A DNA stretch of 64,000 nucleotides. Source: Rhizobium leguminosarum bv. viciae USDA 2370. GTDB lineage: Bacteria > Pseudomonadota > Alphaproteobacteria > Rhizobiales > Rhizobiaceae. Location of the stretch: the NCBI RefSeq assembly GCF_002008365.1, contig NZ_MRDL01000036.1:87676-151675 (forward strand), written 5' to 3'. The position numbers and the translations under genes were made by a program. Below, one piece after another: positions 1 through 8,473 of the stretch (the first letter of the stretch is position 1; every line of letters starts with the position of its first letter). The notes beneath the pieces are model-generated. The model did not search any database. It was not told the origin of the DNA and saw nothing but the letters and a program-made list of their open reading frames with translations.

Positions 1-651
1 ATGATGTCCAAGAACCCCAATCTCACCCTGTCCGGCCCGGATCTGGCCGCGCTTCTTTGCAGCCGCGTTTGCCACGATGTCATCTCGCCCGTCGGCGCGA
101 TCAATAACGGGCTGGAACTGCTGGACGAGGGCGGCGCCGATTCCGATGCGATGGACCTGATCCGCACCAGCGCCCTCAACGCGTCCGTCCGCCTGAAATT
201 CGCACGCCTCGCCTTTGGTGCGTCGGGCTCCGTCGGCGCCTCGATCGACACGGGCGAGGCCGAACGCGCTGCCAAGGATTTTGCCGTCGCCGAGAAGAAG
301 ACCGAGGTGATCTGGAACGGACCGCGCGCCATCGTCGCCAAGAATCGTGTCAAACTGCTGCTCAACCTCTTCCTCGTTGCCTATTCTGCCATTCCGCGCG
401 GCGGTGTACTCGAGGTAACGCTCGAAAATCCCGAATTCGATGCCAGGTTCAAGCTCACGGCCAAAGGCAAACTGATGCGCTTGCCGCCGAAATTCGTCGA
501 GATATCGACCGGCACCATCGAGGAGGCGATCGACGCCCATTCGATCCAGCCCTATTACACAGTACTTCTGGCGCAAGAGTGCGGAATGACGCTCGATCAC
601 AGCGCCAGCGCAGACGAGCTGGTGTTCACGGCAGTGGCCGCGGTGGCCTGA
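1..651 (+). CDS. chpT: Histidine phosphotransferase ChpT
   Basis: ChpT relays phosphate from the hybrid kinase CckA to CtrA and CpdR in the alphaproteobacterial cell-cycle phosphorelay. The 216-residue protein has the family's opening block, SRVCHDVISPVGAINNG, with the phospho-accepting His at about residue 25 in a four-helix dimerisation region. A degenerate HATPase-like C-terminal half follows (VKLLLNLFLVAY, about 118-130). The length is normal for the family. It opens with two ATG codons and the window begins at the first, so the upstream ribosome site cannot be seen. ctrA lies 0.7 kb away on the opposite strand, which fits the role. Identification is firm; the exact start is not. Confidence 0.93.
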   Translation: MMSKNPNLTLSGPDLAALLCSRVCHDVISPVGAINNGLELLDEGGADSDAMDLIRTSALNASVRLKFARLAFGASGSVGASIDTGEAERAAKDFAVAEKKTEVIWNGPRAIVAKNRVKLLLNLFLVAYSAIPRGGVLEVTLENPEFDARFKLTAKGKLMRLPPKFVEISTGTIEEAIDAHSIQPYYTVLLAQECGMTLDHSASADELVFTAVAAVA

Positions 652-771
652 TTTCGGAGCGCGGACGCGTGTCGGCGCCCGTCCGGTAACGATTCGTTAG
701 CCTGATGGACCTATTCTCCAGGGTTGTAAGAGGCCTCTTGCTGCGACGAATGCGGGGGCAAAGGAGCGGCC

Positions 772-1134
772 ATGCAAAGGTTCATGATCACCGATAATTC
801 GGACATCGTCCGCAAGGTCGGCAAGCGCATTCTCTCCGAACTCGATTTTCTCGTCAGCGAAGCCTCCAATGCCGGCGAGGCGCTGCAGCGCTGCCAGGCG
901 GAGCTGCCGGAATATCTGATCGTCGATTCCGGCATGGAAGGCGCCCTCGATCTCATCGCCGCCATCCGCGCAATGGACGGCGGCAAAGAGGTCAAGATCT
1001 ATTACTGCGTCGTCGAGGCGGATCTGAAGAAGCTGATGGCGGGCAAACGGGCCGGTGCGACCGACTTCCTGCTGAAGCCGTTCGATCGCAAGATCCTGAC
1101 CGCGGTTTTCGGAAACCGCGCGATCGCCGCCTGA
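772..1134 (+). CDS. Single-domain response regulator next to chpT
   Basis: A 120-residue stand-alone receiver domain with no output domain. The acidic pocket includes Asp8 and Asp11, the probable phospho-acceptor is Asp52 (YLIVDSG), and the conserved Lys lies in LLKPFD near the C-terminus. The Asp cluster after strand 1 is unusual (ITDNSD rather than the common DDE/VDD form). It follows chpT by 120 bp in the same direction, and a possible ribosome site (AAAGGAGCGGCC) precedes the ATG. Single-domain receivers beside phosphorelay genes can act as phosphate sinks or carriers. It is not an obvious CpdR by sequence. The receiver call is firm; its partner is unknown. Confidence 0.85.
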   Translation: MQRFMITDNSDIVRKVGKRILSELDFLVSEASNAGEALQRCQAELPEYLIVDSGMEGALDLIAAIRAMDGGKEVKIYYCVVEADLKKLMAGKRAGATDFLLKPFDRKILTAVFGNRAIAA

Positions 1135-1301
1135 CGCAGATCTTCCGCTCATATCGGTTGTCCCTCGAGCATCATGCCGAAAGTGCAAGTGCGTTCGGCC
1201 GTCGCCACGTCCTATTTTTTCTTAAACGAGACACGGAGGATCAGGCCTATCCAGCCTGAAATCTTCCGTCAGGGTGGCTTCTTATTTGCCCAGGGCAGAA
1301 A

Positions 1302-1333
1302 CGAAAAATCCCGCCGGAAAGGCGGGATCTTCG
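1302..1333 (-). terminator. Terminator of ctrA
   Basis: An 8-bp perfect stem (1308-1315 with 1321-1328) around a GGAAA loop, flanked by A/T runs. Read on the minus strand the stem is followed by a run of T residues, so it fits rho-independent termination of ctrA, which ends 30 bp upstream. It may also work in the other direction. Confidence 0.75.
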
Positions 1334-1361
1334 TTTATCCGATAAGGGGGATCGGAAAAAA

Positions 1362-2063
1362 TCAGGCGGTTTCTGCGTATTCGGCCCCATCCGGTTCGCG
1401 AAGAACGTAACCACGGCCCCAGACGGTCTCGATATAGTTGGCGCCGCCGGCAGCGTTGGCGAGCTTCTTGCGGAGCTTGCAGATGAAGACGTCGATGATC
1501 TTCAGTTCCGGCTCGTCCATGCCGCCGTAAAGGTGGTTCAGGAACATTTCCTTGGTGAGGGTGGTGCCCTTGCGGAGCGAAAGCAGCTCCAGCATCTGAT
1601 ATTCCTTGCCCGTCAGGTGGACGCGCTGGCCGCCGACTTCGACAGTCTTGGCGTCGAGGTTGACGATCAACTCGCCGGTCATGATGACCGACTGGGCATG
1701 GCCCTTGGAGCGGCGGACGATGGCGTGGATGCGAGCGACGAGCTCGTCCTTGTGGAACGGCTTGGTCATGTAGTCGTCGGCGCCGAAGCCGAGGCCACGA
1801 ACCTTGTCTTCGATGCCGGCCATGCCCGACAGGATGAGGATCGGCGTCTTGACCTTGGACAACCGGAGAGTGCGAAGCACTTCATATCCGGACATGTCGG
1901 GCAGGTTCAGATCGAGAAGGATGATGTCATAATCATACAGCTTGCCCAGATCGACGCCTTCTTCACCGAGATCGGTGGTATAAACATTAAAACTCTCTGA
2001 TTTCAGCATCAACTCGATGCTCTGCGCCGTCGCGCTGTCATCCTCGATTAGAAGTACCCGCAT
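1362..2063 (-). CDS. ctrA: Cell-cycle master regulator CtrA
   Basis: CtrA is the OmpR-type response regulator controlling division, replication timing and motility genes in alphaproteobacteria. The 233-residue protein begins [19 protein letters not shown], the family signature. The phospho-acceptor Asp51 is in [12 protein letters not shown], the conserved Lys in [11 protein letters not shown], and the winged helix includes the recognition segment [13 protein letters not shown] and VWGRGYVL. The frame continues upstream with no family resemblance, so the ATG at 2063 is chosen. The tail ends in the usual short acidic/alanine stretch. chpT and sciP, both modulators of CtrA, lie within 3 kb. A long AT-rich region upstream separates it from a divergent FliJ-like gene. 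Confidence 0.97.
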   Translation of the reverse strand: MRVLLIEDDSATAQSIELMLKSESFNVYTTDLGEEGVDLGKLYDYDIILLDLNLPDMSGYEVLRTLRLSKVKTPILILSGMAGIEDKVRGLGFGADDYMTKPFHKDELVARIHAIVRRSKGHAQSVIMTGELIVNLDAKTVEVGGQRVHLTGKEYQMLELLSLRKGTTLTKEMFLNHLYGGMDEPELKIIDVFICKLRKKLANAAGGANYIETVWGRGYVLREPDGAEYAETA

Positions 2064-2148
2064 AATTATCCCCTTTACCGCCGCCGAAAGGTGGTCTGGC
2101 CCCCTACACGATACCGAACACGCTACGTGATTTGGAAGCTGCCACGAA

Positions 2149-2156
2149 ATGGTTAA
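2149..2156 (-). promoter_or_regulatory. CtrA half-site-like motif upstream of ctrA
   Basis: On the minus strand this reads TTAACCAT, the half-site form described for rhizobial CtrA, about 86 bp before the ctrA start. The whole 2064-2499 gap is AT-rich and carries further TTAA-type motifs, for example TTAACGAT near 2360, compatible with autoregulation and divergent promoters. Short motifs in AT-rich DNA can arise by chance. Confidence 0.4.
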
Positions 2157-2499
2157 CAAATTCTAATTCACTCTGGCAAGGAGTATCGAATTTATTAAAT
2201 AATTTTTCCATTTCTCTGTTTTCCAATAGGAATCTCAAAAAGGCGTTCCTCAACTTTAACATTAGGAAACAGCGCTAAGTGATTCATCCGACTCGCCAAT
2301 GAAAAGGTTCGAACTTCATGCCGTGGCATTTACCGACCCTTAAATCATAGGGCCTATCATTAACGATGCCCGTAAACGAAAGGTTACCAGCGGTAGGTAT
2401 TTGTTAATATCGCAGGAAATTTTTTAGCAAACCGTGTCAAAGCGGCGCGCAGGGCGGTTTCAAGTTGAGCCGGGGTCTCGCATCACGGGAGTAATGCGT

Positions 2500-2850
2500 A
2501 TGAAGTCGCGAGAAAGTCTCGTTCGCCTGAAGGAATTTCAGGTGAACGAAAAACGACGTCAGTTGCAGCAATTGCAAATGATGATGTCTGAATTCGAACG
2601 GATGACGAAGGATCTGGAGAGCCAGATCGTCGTCGAGGAAAAGAAGTCCGGTATTTCCGACCCGAATCACTTTGCTTATCCGACCTTCGCCAAGGCCGCG
2701 CGTCAGCGGGCCGATAACCTGCAGGTTTCGATCAAAGAATTGAAGATGCAGGAAGAGACGCTGGAAATGGCGCTCGAGGAGATGCAGGCGGAATATGCAA
2801 GGGCGACGGCGCTGGAAGAGCGTGACAGCGGCGCCCGAGCAAGGGCGTAA
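2500..2850 (+). CDS. FliJ-like flagellar export coiled-coil protein
   Basis: A 116-residue, strongly charged, almost wholly helical protein. It has heptad-rich segments at about residues 8-45 and 65-105 and no membrane segment. Size, composition and position match the FliJ-like proteins found divergent from ctrA in alphaproteobacteria. FliJ is the stalk/escort protein of the flagellar type III export ATPase. Two in-frame ATGs occur at 2494 and 2500; the second has a GGGAG ribosome site about eight bases upstream and is preferred. No flagellar operon lies in the window, so the role rests on family resemblance and synteny. A strong terminator follows at 2898. Confidence 0.65.
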   Translation: MKSRESLVRLKEFQVNEKRRQLQQLQMMMSEFERMTKDLESQIVVEEKKSGISDPNHFAYPTFAKAARQRADNLQVSIKELKMQEETLEMALEEMQAEYARATALEERDSGARARA

Positions 2851-2897
2851 GAGAAAAACGGTGGGCGCCGGTTTCGGCGCCTGGGATCGCCGCTGAG

Positions 2898-2940
2898 AAG
2901 CCATGTATGACGGGCGCGCTGTCCGTCATACATGGCTTTT
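2898..2940 (+). terminator. Strong hairpin terminator after the FliJ-like gene
   Basis: Perfect 16-bp inverted repeat (2898-2913 with 2923-2938) with a 9-nt GC-rich loop, ending in TTTT. It lies 48 bp after the stop codon, and nothing is coded immediately beyond it on the plus strand. Confidence 0.85.
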
Positions 2941-3122
2941 GGTGTTTTCGCCTCTCGGCGAGCGCCTCGGTGCAGCTCTCGCCGAAATCGAGGCTGTCAC
3001 GCCGAAGGCGATTGAAGAAGCTACCTCCAAAGCGGGTCACATCGAGCGTGATTCACGCGACGCGAGTCATGACTTTTTATGCGCCGCCCCAAACCTGCAG
3101 CCTGTCTTTGAGCGACGCGCAT

Positions 3123-3228
3123 TAGAGCGCCGTGCGTCCTTTCGGACGCGCAAAGGACGCTCCAACTCTTTCAATCCGCGCATCGTGCTTTCTGACAACC
3201 GATTTCGATTTTCGGGCAGATGCGCTAG
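3123..3228. repeat. Rhizobial intergenic palindromic repeat (about 105 bp)
   Basis: Contains GCGTCC-TTTC-GGACGC, then GCGCAAAGGACGCT, and a second arm ending GCAGATGCGCT. This composition resembles the 5395-5493 and 55950-56019 elements. It lies between the FliJ-like gene and the GNAT gene; its edge overlaps and supplies the TAG stop of the latter. Likely a RIME-type intergenic mosaic element, by resemblance only. The flanking 2941-3122 shows no gene. Confidence 0.6.
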
Positions 3229-3503
3229 TTCACGACATCCTTCCATTCCGGATGGCGTTGCGCCTGCGCCTTGAAGAAGGGGCAAAGCGGGATGATCTTC
3301 CACCCGCCGGTGCGGGCTGCTTCCACGGCGTGGAGCGCCAATGCCTGGCCGACACCCTTGCCGCGCAACGCATCGGGAACGGCCGTGTGATCGATGATGA
3401 CGAGCTTCGGCGATGTGCGTGAATAGGTCATCTCCGCCTCGTGCCCGTCCACCTCGGCCGCATACCGGCCGCCGGAGGCGCCTTCCTCGTTTCGAATGTC
3501 CAT
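3225..3503 (-). CDS. Small GNAT-family N-acetyltransferase (YjdJ-type)
   Basis: A 92-residue minimal Gcn5-type acetyltransferase. It has the short strand block (GGRYAAEVDGHEAEMTYSR), the central VIIDHTAVPDALRGKGVGQAL segment with the acetyl-CoA-binding R-G-K-G-V-G loop, and a C-terminal PLCPFFKAQAQRHPEW motif typical of the small YjdJ/human GTLF3B-like family. Substrate unknown. It stands alone between a repeat and the divergent PqiA-like gene. The stop codon lies within the flanking palindromic repeat, so the last residues may have been altered by that insertion. Confidence 0.85.
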   Translation of the reverse strand: MDIRNEEGASGGRYAAEVDGHEAEMTYSRTSPKLVIIDHTAVPDALRGKGVGQALALHAVEAARTGGWKIIPLCPFFKAQAQRHPEWKDVVN

Positions 3504-3636
3504 TGTCTTTCCTCGTAACGGATAGTGTCGTCGCGGACCGTGACATGGCGGCGCGGTCGTGCCAAGCCGTGGAGGCAGTACAGGCAGGAGACGGAGTGTT
3601 CATGCAAAATATCGGATCGATACGAGGTTCAGGGCA

Positions 3637-4104
3637 ATGAAGGCGCTTTCGATGATTCGCCCCGTGCTTCTCGTGGCCGCGCCGTTCTTCCTGGCGCTCG
3701 GTCTCGTGTTACCGCTGGTCCGTTTCGAGACGCTGTATTTCTTCGACGAGACGCCGTCCCTCATCGAAATCATCGTCTCGCTCTGGCAAGGCGGGGACGG
3801 GCTGCTGGCGGCGATCGTTGCACTGGTTTCGATCCTGCTCCCGTCTCTGAAGATGATCGGGATCGCCGCAGAAGCGACGGCCACCGGCGTTGGGGCCGGC
3901 AGCCTCTTCTATCGTCGTGTCGTACCGCATCTGTCCAAGTGGTCGATGATGGACGTGCTGCTGGTCGCGATCGTCATTGCGGCGGCGAAGACGACGGGGC
4001 TGGCGGATGCCTTCACGCAGCCAGGCCTCTGGTGCTATGCGGCCTCGTCAATGATTTCGGGCCTTCTTCATTCCCTGATGGGAGATGCGTCCGGCCCGAA
4101 ATAG
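3637..4104 (+). CDS. Paraquat-inducible protein A-like membrane protein
   Basis: A 155-residue integral membrane protein with about four hydrophobic segments (residues 6-28, 45-68, 98-118, 128-148). The spacing and the sequence around LPLVRFETLYFF and PSLKMIGI resemble a single PqiA domain. PqiA-type proteins are inner-membrane partners of MCE lipid-transport systems, but no MCE gene is adjacent. Start chosen at the ATG at 3637, preceded by GAGG; the reading frame extends upstream without family resemblance. It converges with sciP. Family fairly sure, function uncertain. Confidence 0.7.
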   Translation: MKALSMIRPVLLVAAPFFLALGLVLPLVRFETLYFFDETPSLIEIIVSLWQGGDGLLAAIVALVSILLPSLKMIGIAAEATATGVGAGSLFYRRVVPHLSKWSMMDVLLVAIVIAAAKTTGLADAFTQPGLWCYAASSMISGLLHSLMGDASGPK

Positions 4105-4127
4105 ATGTCGTCGATGCTGGCGGGTGA

Positions 4128-4403
4128 TCAGTGACGATATTGCTGAATGCGCGTGGTGCGCAGGCCGGCGAGACCGTGGCTGTTGATCGACGACTGCCAG
4201 GAGAGGAATTCTTCGACCGTGAGCGTATAACGCTCGCAGGCCTCTTCCAAGCTCAACAAGCCACCGCGAACAGCCGCGACAACCTCTGCCTTCCGGCGAA
4301 TCACCCAGCGCCGCGTATTGGGCGGCGGAAGATCCGCGATCGTCAGGGGGCTGCCATCGGGGCCGATGACATATTTTACTCGGGGACGTATCATTTCGGT
4401 CAT
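4128..4403 (-). CDS. sciP: CtrA inhibitory protein SciP (DUF1153)
   Basis: A 91-residue DUF1153 protein: an N-terminal strand block (RPRVKYVIGPDGSPLTIADLP), then a helix-turn-helix (RRKAEVVAAVRGGLLSLEEACERY and LTVEEFLSWQ). In Caulobacter this family is SciP, a G1-phase DNA-binding protein that represses CtrA-activated genes. The length and both domains match. The ATG at 4403 is chosen because the family begins just before the RPRVKYVIGPDG block. Lying within about 2 kb of ctrA, it fits a cell-cycle block with chpT. The next 400 bp upstream (4404-4802) hold no gene I can support. Confidence 0.88.
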   Translation of the reverse strand: MTEMIRPRVKYVIGPDGSPLTIADLPPPNTRRWVIRRKAEVVAAVRGGLLSLEEACERYTLTVEEFLSWQSSINSHGLAGLRTTRIQQYRH

Positions 4404-4802
4404 TGGACTCTCTACACAACGCAAGACCACGAACCCCACTCTAGCCTGCCACATTTAAAAATTGCCTAAACCCATCGTAAGACTTTGATAACAAATTTAG
4501 ATGCCCTCGGGCCGCGGATTTGGGGCGGCCGCCTGCCGCTACGTCAATTTGTAGCGCCTGCATGGGAGCCATGCGGAATAAAGATTAGCTGATTTCCCGG
4601 GATGATCTTCTAAGCGCTGCAACAAAGGAATGAGCGCAAGACTTCGACTCCGCTCTTCCCGCTGCATCAGTCCAGTTTGCGCTTTTGACGCTTCGTGTCC
4701 TCGGGATGCGGGGCAGAAATCCGTCTCTGCTGATGCTCCGGCGCGAGCTTCTCGCCGCCGGCAGCGAGGCCGAGCCGAAGCTGGCCTTACGAGGATACGA
4801 AG
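4404..4802. other. Intergenic stretch without a supported gene
   Basis: The first 100 bp are AT-rich and probably contain the sciP promoter. From 4560 to 4800 open frames exist on both strands, but none has a ribosome site or family resemblance. It may be decayed sequence continuous with the LuxR pseudogene that follows. Confidence 0.4.
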
Positions 4803-5646
4803 ATGGAAAGACCTGAGCGCGCAGTCGACGACTGCGCTGAGGATGCTGCATTTTCGCCTTCGAAGGCCGTGGGCGCCGGGGCTTCGTTTAACGACGGCAA
4901 GGAACGGCTCGGGGAGTGGCGAAGCTTGCGGGCTTCGATTTTTATCTGCTCTCGGTTTTCCCGCGCGGCGACCGTACGGCTTTCATCGAAAACCGGCTGA
5001 TCAGGAACTGGCCGCTAAGCCTGGTCGGCTTTTACGAGGCCGCCGATCTCTTCTATTGCAGCAGACTGGTGACCGCGATGAAGCGGACGATCGTGCCGAT
5101 CTTCTGCAAAGAGGGGTCGTTTGCGGGCAGCGCCGCCAATCAGGAAAACCGCAGACTCAACACGCTCTTTCAGCTGCACGGGCTGAAGAATACCTTCGCC
5201 TTCGCGCTTGCATGACGCTGACCTGAAACAATACATCTTCGCCTTCTCAGGCGACTGTCCTATGCCCACGCGGGAGCAGGCGATGGCGCTGCTTTACGGC
5301 TGCATGGAGCTTCTGGACAAGGTTTCGCGCAATGGCAACCCGGAAACGGTCCGTCGGAGACGCTCACCCGGCGCGAAATCGAATGCCTGCGACGCCGCCT
5401 GATTCCTTAAATCGGAATCGACTTAAGGAATCAGGCGGCAATTCAAAGTGCTACAGCGTCCTTGCGCGTCTAAAAAGACGCGCGGCGCTGTAGTCGGCTG
5501 CCGGCAAGAGCAGCGACGAGATCGCGATCGTTCTCGATCTCTCGTCGCATACGGTGGCAGGTTATCTGAAGAGCGCGATGCGCAAACTCGATTCGGCCAA
5601 CCGCATGCAGGCGGTCGCCAGAGCATTCCGGTGCCGGATGCTCTAA
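4803..5646 (+). pseudogene. Broken LuxR-type (autoinducer-binding) regulator
   Basis: Pieces of one LuxR-family protein lie in order in different frames. There is an N-terminal piece from the ATG at 4803 (FNDGKERLGE), the autoinducer-binding-like domain (KLAGFDFYLLSVFPRGDR, about 4919-5209), its continuation after a one-base shift near 5211 (HDADLKQYIFAFSGD), and after another shift LTRREIECLR. The HTH then resumes at about 5497 (AAGKSSDEIAIVLDLSSHTVAGYL). Between the last two pieces a palindromic repeat of about 99 bp interrupts the helix-turn-helix. With about three frameshifts and an insertion it cannot encode a working regulator. The ancestor was probably a LuxR solo of about 230-240 residues; no luxI-type gene is nearby. 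Confidence 0.85.
5395..5493. repeat. Palindromic repeat inserted in the LuxR pseudogene
   Basis: Two nested dyads: 16-bp arms at 5395-5410 and 5423-5438, then CTACAGCG...CGCTGTAG enclosing GCGCGTCT-AAAA-AGACGCGC. The second half (AATTCAAAGTGCTACAGCG onward) recurs nearly identically at 55967-56019. It interrupts coding sequence, which shows this family of intergenic mosaic elements has moved in this lineage. Confidence 0.85.
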
Positions 5647-5728
5647 AGCGCGTGGCATCGCGCTTTAGGTTTTTGTTTTATGCATGTCGGTTTCGCAAAA
5701 CCGCTGCACACTTTTCGGCGACATGCAC
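5643..5728. repeat. Composite palindromic repeat
   Basis: First dyad CTAAAGCGC...GCGCTTTAG (5643-5668), then GCATGTCG...CGACATGC (5682-5726) enclosing CGCAAAACCGCTGCACACTTTT. The same modules occur in inverted order at 42067-42172. It begins within the last codons of the pseudogene and lies downstream of the sugar transferase, where it could also act as a transcript end. Confidence 0.75.
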
Positions 5729-5762
5729 AAGGCAGCCGGTCTCTTCTCACAAAGCTTAAAGC

Positions 5763-6539
5763 TTAGAAGCCTTTTCCGCGGGTCAGCTCCGACACGACGG
5801 TTCCGAAAATGATGCGCATGTCCATCACGATCGAAAAATTCCCGACGTAATAGAGATCGCTGGCGATGCGGGCGCGCGCCTTGGCCGGACGATCGGTCGG
5901 GCCGCGCAAGCCGCGCATCTGGGCAAGACCCGTCATGCCGGGGCGCATCGCATGGCGCTGATGGTATTCCGGTACGAGCTCTTCGTAGAGCATGCCGCCG
6001 GCGCGCATGCCGATTGCATGGCAACGCGGGCCGACGACCGACATGTGGCCCAGCAACACGTTCAGCAGCTGCGGCAACTCATCGACATTCGTGCGGCGCA
6101 GGATGGCGCCGATGCGAGTTATGCGCGGATCGTTCTTCACCGTCTGGGCAACACCGGAGACGTCGCAGAGGTCGGTGCGCATGGAACGGAACTTGTAGAC
6201 CTTGATGGCCTTGCAGTTCTTGCCCCAGCGGGTCTGCTTGAAGAGCACCGGTCCCGGGCTGTCGAGCTTGATCAGCAGGGCGACGAACAGAAGGAACGGG
6301 GCGAGGACGAGGAGGGCGCTCAACGACGAAAAAATGTCGAACGCCCGCTTCAGGACCAGATCCACCAACGGCGCCTGCGGCGCATCGCTATGGATAACAG
6401 GGGTCTGGATCTTCAGGCTCGGCTGCTGGCGGCGGCTCGGCCGGAAGGAGTCTGTCGAAATGCTGTTGTTTAGTTCCGTGATGCTCAAGGATCGTACTCT
6501 GTTGTCTTCGAGGGGGGCGCGGCGGCAATAGGCGATCAA
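5763..6539 (-). CDS. Exopolysaccharide-type undecaprenyl-phosphate sugar phosphotransferase
   Basis: Bacterial sugar transferase of the WcaJ/ExoY/PssA superfamily, which loads the first sugar-phosphate onto undecaprenyl phosphate in polysaccharide synthesis at the inner membrane. Seen: a basic N-terminal tail of about 45 residues, one hydrophobic segment (FDIFSSLSALLVLAPFLLFV, about 50-75), then the catalytic block KLDSPGPVLFKQTRWG, YKFRSMRTD, DELPQLLNVLLGHMSVVGPR and the terminal RPGMTGLAQMRG. It is a monotopic type lacking the extra helices of WcaJ. The start is uncertain: no ATG lies upstream of the conserved part, and TTG codons at 6539 and 6488 are candidates. It is isolated from other polysaccharide genes. 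Substrate sugar unknown. Confidence 0.85.
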   Translation of the reverse strand: MIAYCRRAPLEDNRVRSLSITELNNSISTDSFRPSRRQQPSLKIQTPVIHSDAPQAPLVDLVLKRAFDIFSSLSALLVLAPFLLFVALLIKLDSPGPVLFKQTRWGKNCKAIKVYKFRSMRTDLCDVSGVAQTVKNDPRITRIGAILRRTNVDELPQLLNVLLGHMSVVGPRCHAIGMRAGGMLYEELVPEYHQRHAMRPGMTGLAQMRGLRGPTDRPAKARARIASDLYYVGNFSIVMDMRIIFGTVVSELTRGKGF

Positions 6540-7133
6540 TGGTTAACCCTGTCACCAGGGCTGCACTCAGGTCTTGGTAACCCTACTAAAACGGAAAAAT
6601 GCGACAATTGTGTAATGGTGTCCAGAGAAATATCGCATCGCAGCAAATCTTTCGCATGTGCGTTAAGTTGAGGCAAGCTCATGATATTTCGTTAAGAATT
6701 GGAATTTTGTCAAAGTTTCTAGGCCTTTGGCAGGGCTTCACAGGGGGGTGGCGACGTGCCGTTTCGACACGTGACCCAGGTCTCTTAAGCATATTTCTTA
6801 ACGGAACACGGGGCGAAATTTTTCTGATGAAGATATCGATCACTATCGAAGCCGTGCCGAAATGTGACAAAATCAAGGCAGGATTGATGGCGCGCAGCGT
6901 CTTGAAAAGATGCAGGGCAAGGAATTTGCGGCCCGAATCGCTCAGTGAGGCCCGATAACGCGAATCACTCCACAGCTGGAGAGGGGATCGTGGATGCGCT
7001 TTACGGAGGGACGCTTGCGCAGTTGAGGCGCGCATGCCCGAGGCCGGTCGCGGATTGTCGCGACAGGTCTGAGCTCATGGTTACGATGCAGAGAATCGCG
7101 CCGCTTGCCGGTATTCAACGATCCTAAGGATGG
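6540..7133. other. 594-bp intergenic region
   Basis: AT-rich for the first 400 bp with TTAAC-type motifs; the upstream region of the minus-strand sugar transferase. Open frames here have no ribosome site and no family resemblance. The last 130 bp follow the cysQ stop. No RNA gene recognised. Confidence 0.4.
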
Positions 7134-7931
7134 TCACGCCGGTTCGAGGACGCGTTTCCTGCCGCCCCAGGAGATGAAGTTCGGGTTGGCGAAGTCGAAA
7201 TCGGCCGCCGTTCCCGTCTTGCCATAGGTCAGCGGCGTTCCGTCCAGCGTCACCGTCGAACCGCCGGCGGCGCGCAGCACCGCATCGCCGGCCGCGGTGT
7301 CCCATTCCATCGTGCGGGTGAAACGCGGGTAGACGTCGGCCTTGCCTTCGGCCAGCAGACAGAATTTCAGCGAGGAGCCGATATTGGTGCATTTGAAGAT
7401 CGCGTGGTCGGCGAGGAAGCTTCCGGTCTCCGGGCTGTTGTGGCGAAGGCTTGCAAGCGCCAGCCTGTCGTCAGGCTGTTCGCGCACAGTGATTGTGCTG
7501 CGTGCACCAACCGTGAAATCGTCCGCGACGACAAGCCTTTCGGCGTGGCCGCGTTCTCCCGAGAAGGCAAGTCCGAGCGCTGGCGCGTAGACGATGCCCG
7601 CCACCGGGGCGCCGTTGTCGATATAGGCGATGTTGACGGTGAATTCCTGCCGTCCGTCGACGAACTCGCGGGTACCGTCGAGAGGGTCGACAAGAAAGAA
7701 GCCACGGCCGGCAATGTCGGGCACTTTTCCGGCGGCGACCGATTCTTCCGCCACGACGGGTATTTCGGGATAATCTCTGGCGAGATGAGCGAGGATGATG
7801 CGTTCAGCCTCCTCGTCGGCGACCGTGACCGGACTGGCATCCGCCTTCATGGCGACGGGGAAGCCTTCGCGCAAGACCGTGATGATGGCCCTGCCGGCTT
7901 CGAGTGCCGCCTTTTCAAATGTCCTCAGCAT
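7134..7931 (-). CDS. cysQ: 3'(2'),5'-bisphosphate nucleotidase CysQ
   Basis: Inositol-monophosphatase-fold Mg2+-dependent phosphatase that hydrolyses 3'-phosphoadenosine 5'-phosphate (and PAPS), a by-product of sulfate assimilation. Metal-binding motifs are present: VVAEES near residue 66, the WDPLDGT-type FLVDPLDGTREF near 85, and EWDTAAGDAVLRAAGG in the C-terminal half. It is about 265 residues, the usual CysQ length. The ATG at 7931 is preferred to an upstream GTG because AAAGGA directly precedes it and the family begins with this helix. It stands alone, divergent from the liv operon. Assignment firm. Confidence 0.93.
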   Translation of the reverse strand: MLRTFEKAALEAGRAIITVLREGFPVAMKADASPVTVADEEAERIILAHLARDYPEIPVVAEESVAAGKVPDIAGRGFFLVDPLDGTREFVDGRQEFTVNIAYIDNGAPVAGIVYAPALGLAFSGERGHAERLVVADDFTVGARSTITVREQPDDRLALASLRHNSPETGSFLADHAIFKCTNIGSSLKFCLLAEGKADVYPRFTRTMEWDTAAGDAVLRAAGGSTVTLDGTPLTYGKTGTAADFDFANPNFISWGGRKRVLEPA

Positions 7932-8473
7932 TGTCCTTTTGCCGTTCGCCACGCGGCGAGCACCCCGTTGTCGCTCGTCCGCAAACCATCCCTATTACAA
8001 CCAGATACTTAAGTTATATGGTGTTCCCCGTCATGCTCTGCATCCCTCAATGCACAGCTTGACGATGCTACCATAAGTTTTCGGCCTTGTCAGACGAAGA
8101 TGGGGCATTGTTCGTGAAATGGCATTCGTCAAAGAGGCTGCCTTGGGGTCTGAATTTGCTCCATCTCCCAATTCTGTGGAATAGCTTACGCAGCAAGCGG
8201 GGCAGGAAATCGACGGCGATATCTCCGTATGGTTAAGCCAGTGGCAGTTTCTGGCTAAAAATAGGCCCTGCTCTGCCGTTTTTCTGTGGATTTTGGTTCA
8301 AAACGCGCCAGTTAGGCCTGTTCTGACAAGAATCTGTCGGAGTAAATCCTTTTTGTCTTCACATTTCCAACGAAACCGCTATGCATTCGGCCTATGAGGT
8401 TCTCTGAAACGGAGAACTGAAGAACCAAAAAGAGATGCAGCGTGTTTCGCTCGCATCCAGGGGAAAACGACAT
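7932..8473. other. Divergent promoter region of cysQ and liv
   Basis: A 540-bp gap with no supported gene, presumably holding the promoter and regulatory sites of the liv operon on the plus strand. I see no convincing sigma-54 promoter. Confidence 0.4.

Noticed and set aside
4585..4802. Open frames on both strands before the LuxR pseudogene, including a plus-strand peptide LLTLRVLGMRG-like
   Set aside because: No ribosome site, no recognised family, and composition does not decide the strand; may be decayed sequence.
8225..8240. ATGGTTAA upstream of livH as a CtrA half-site
   Set aside because: A single 8-mer in AT-rich DNA before a nutrient transporter, with no second half and no reason for cell-cycle control.
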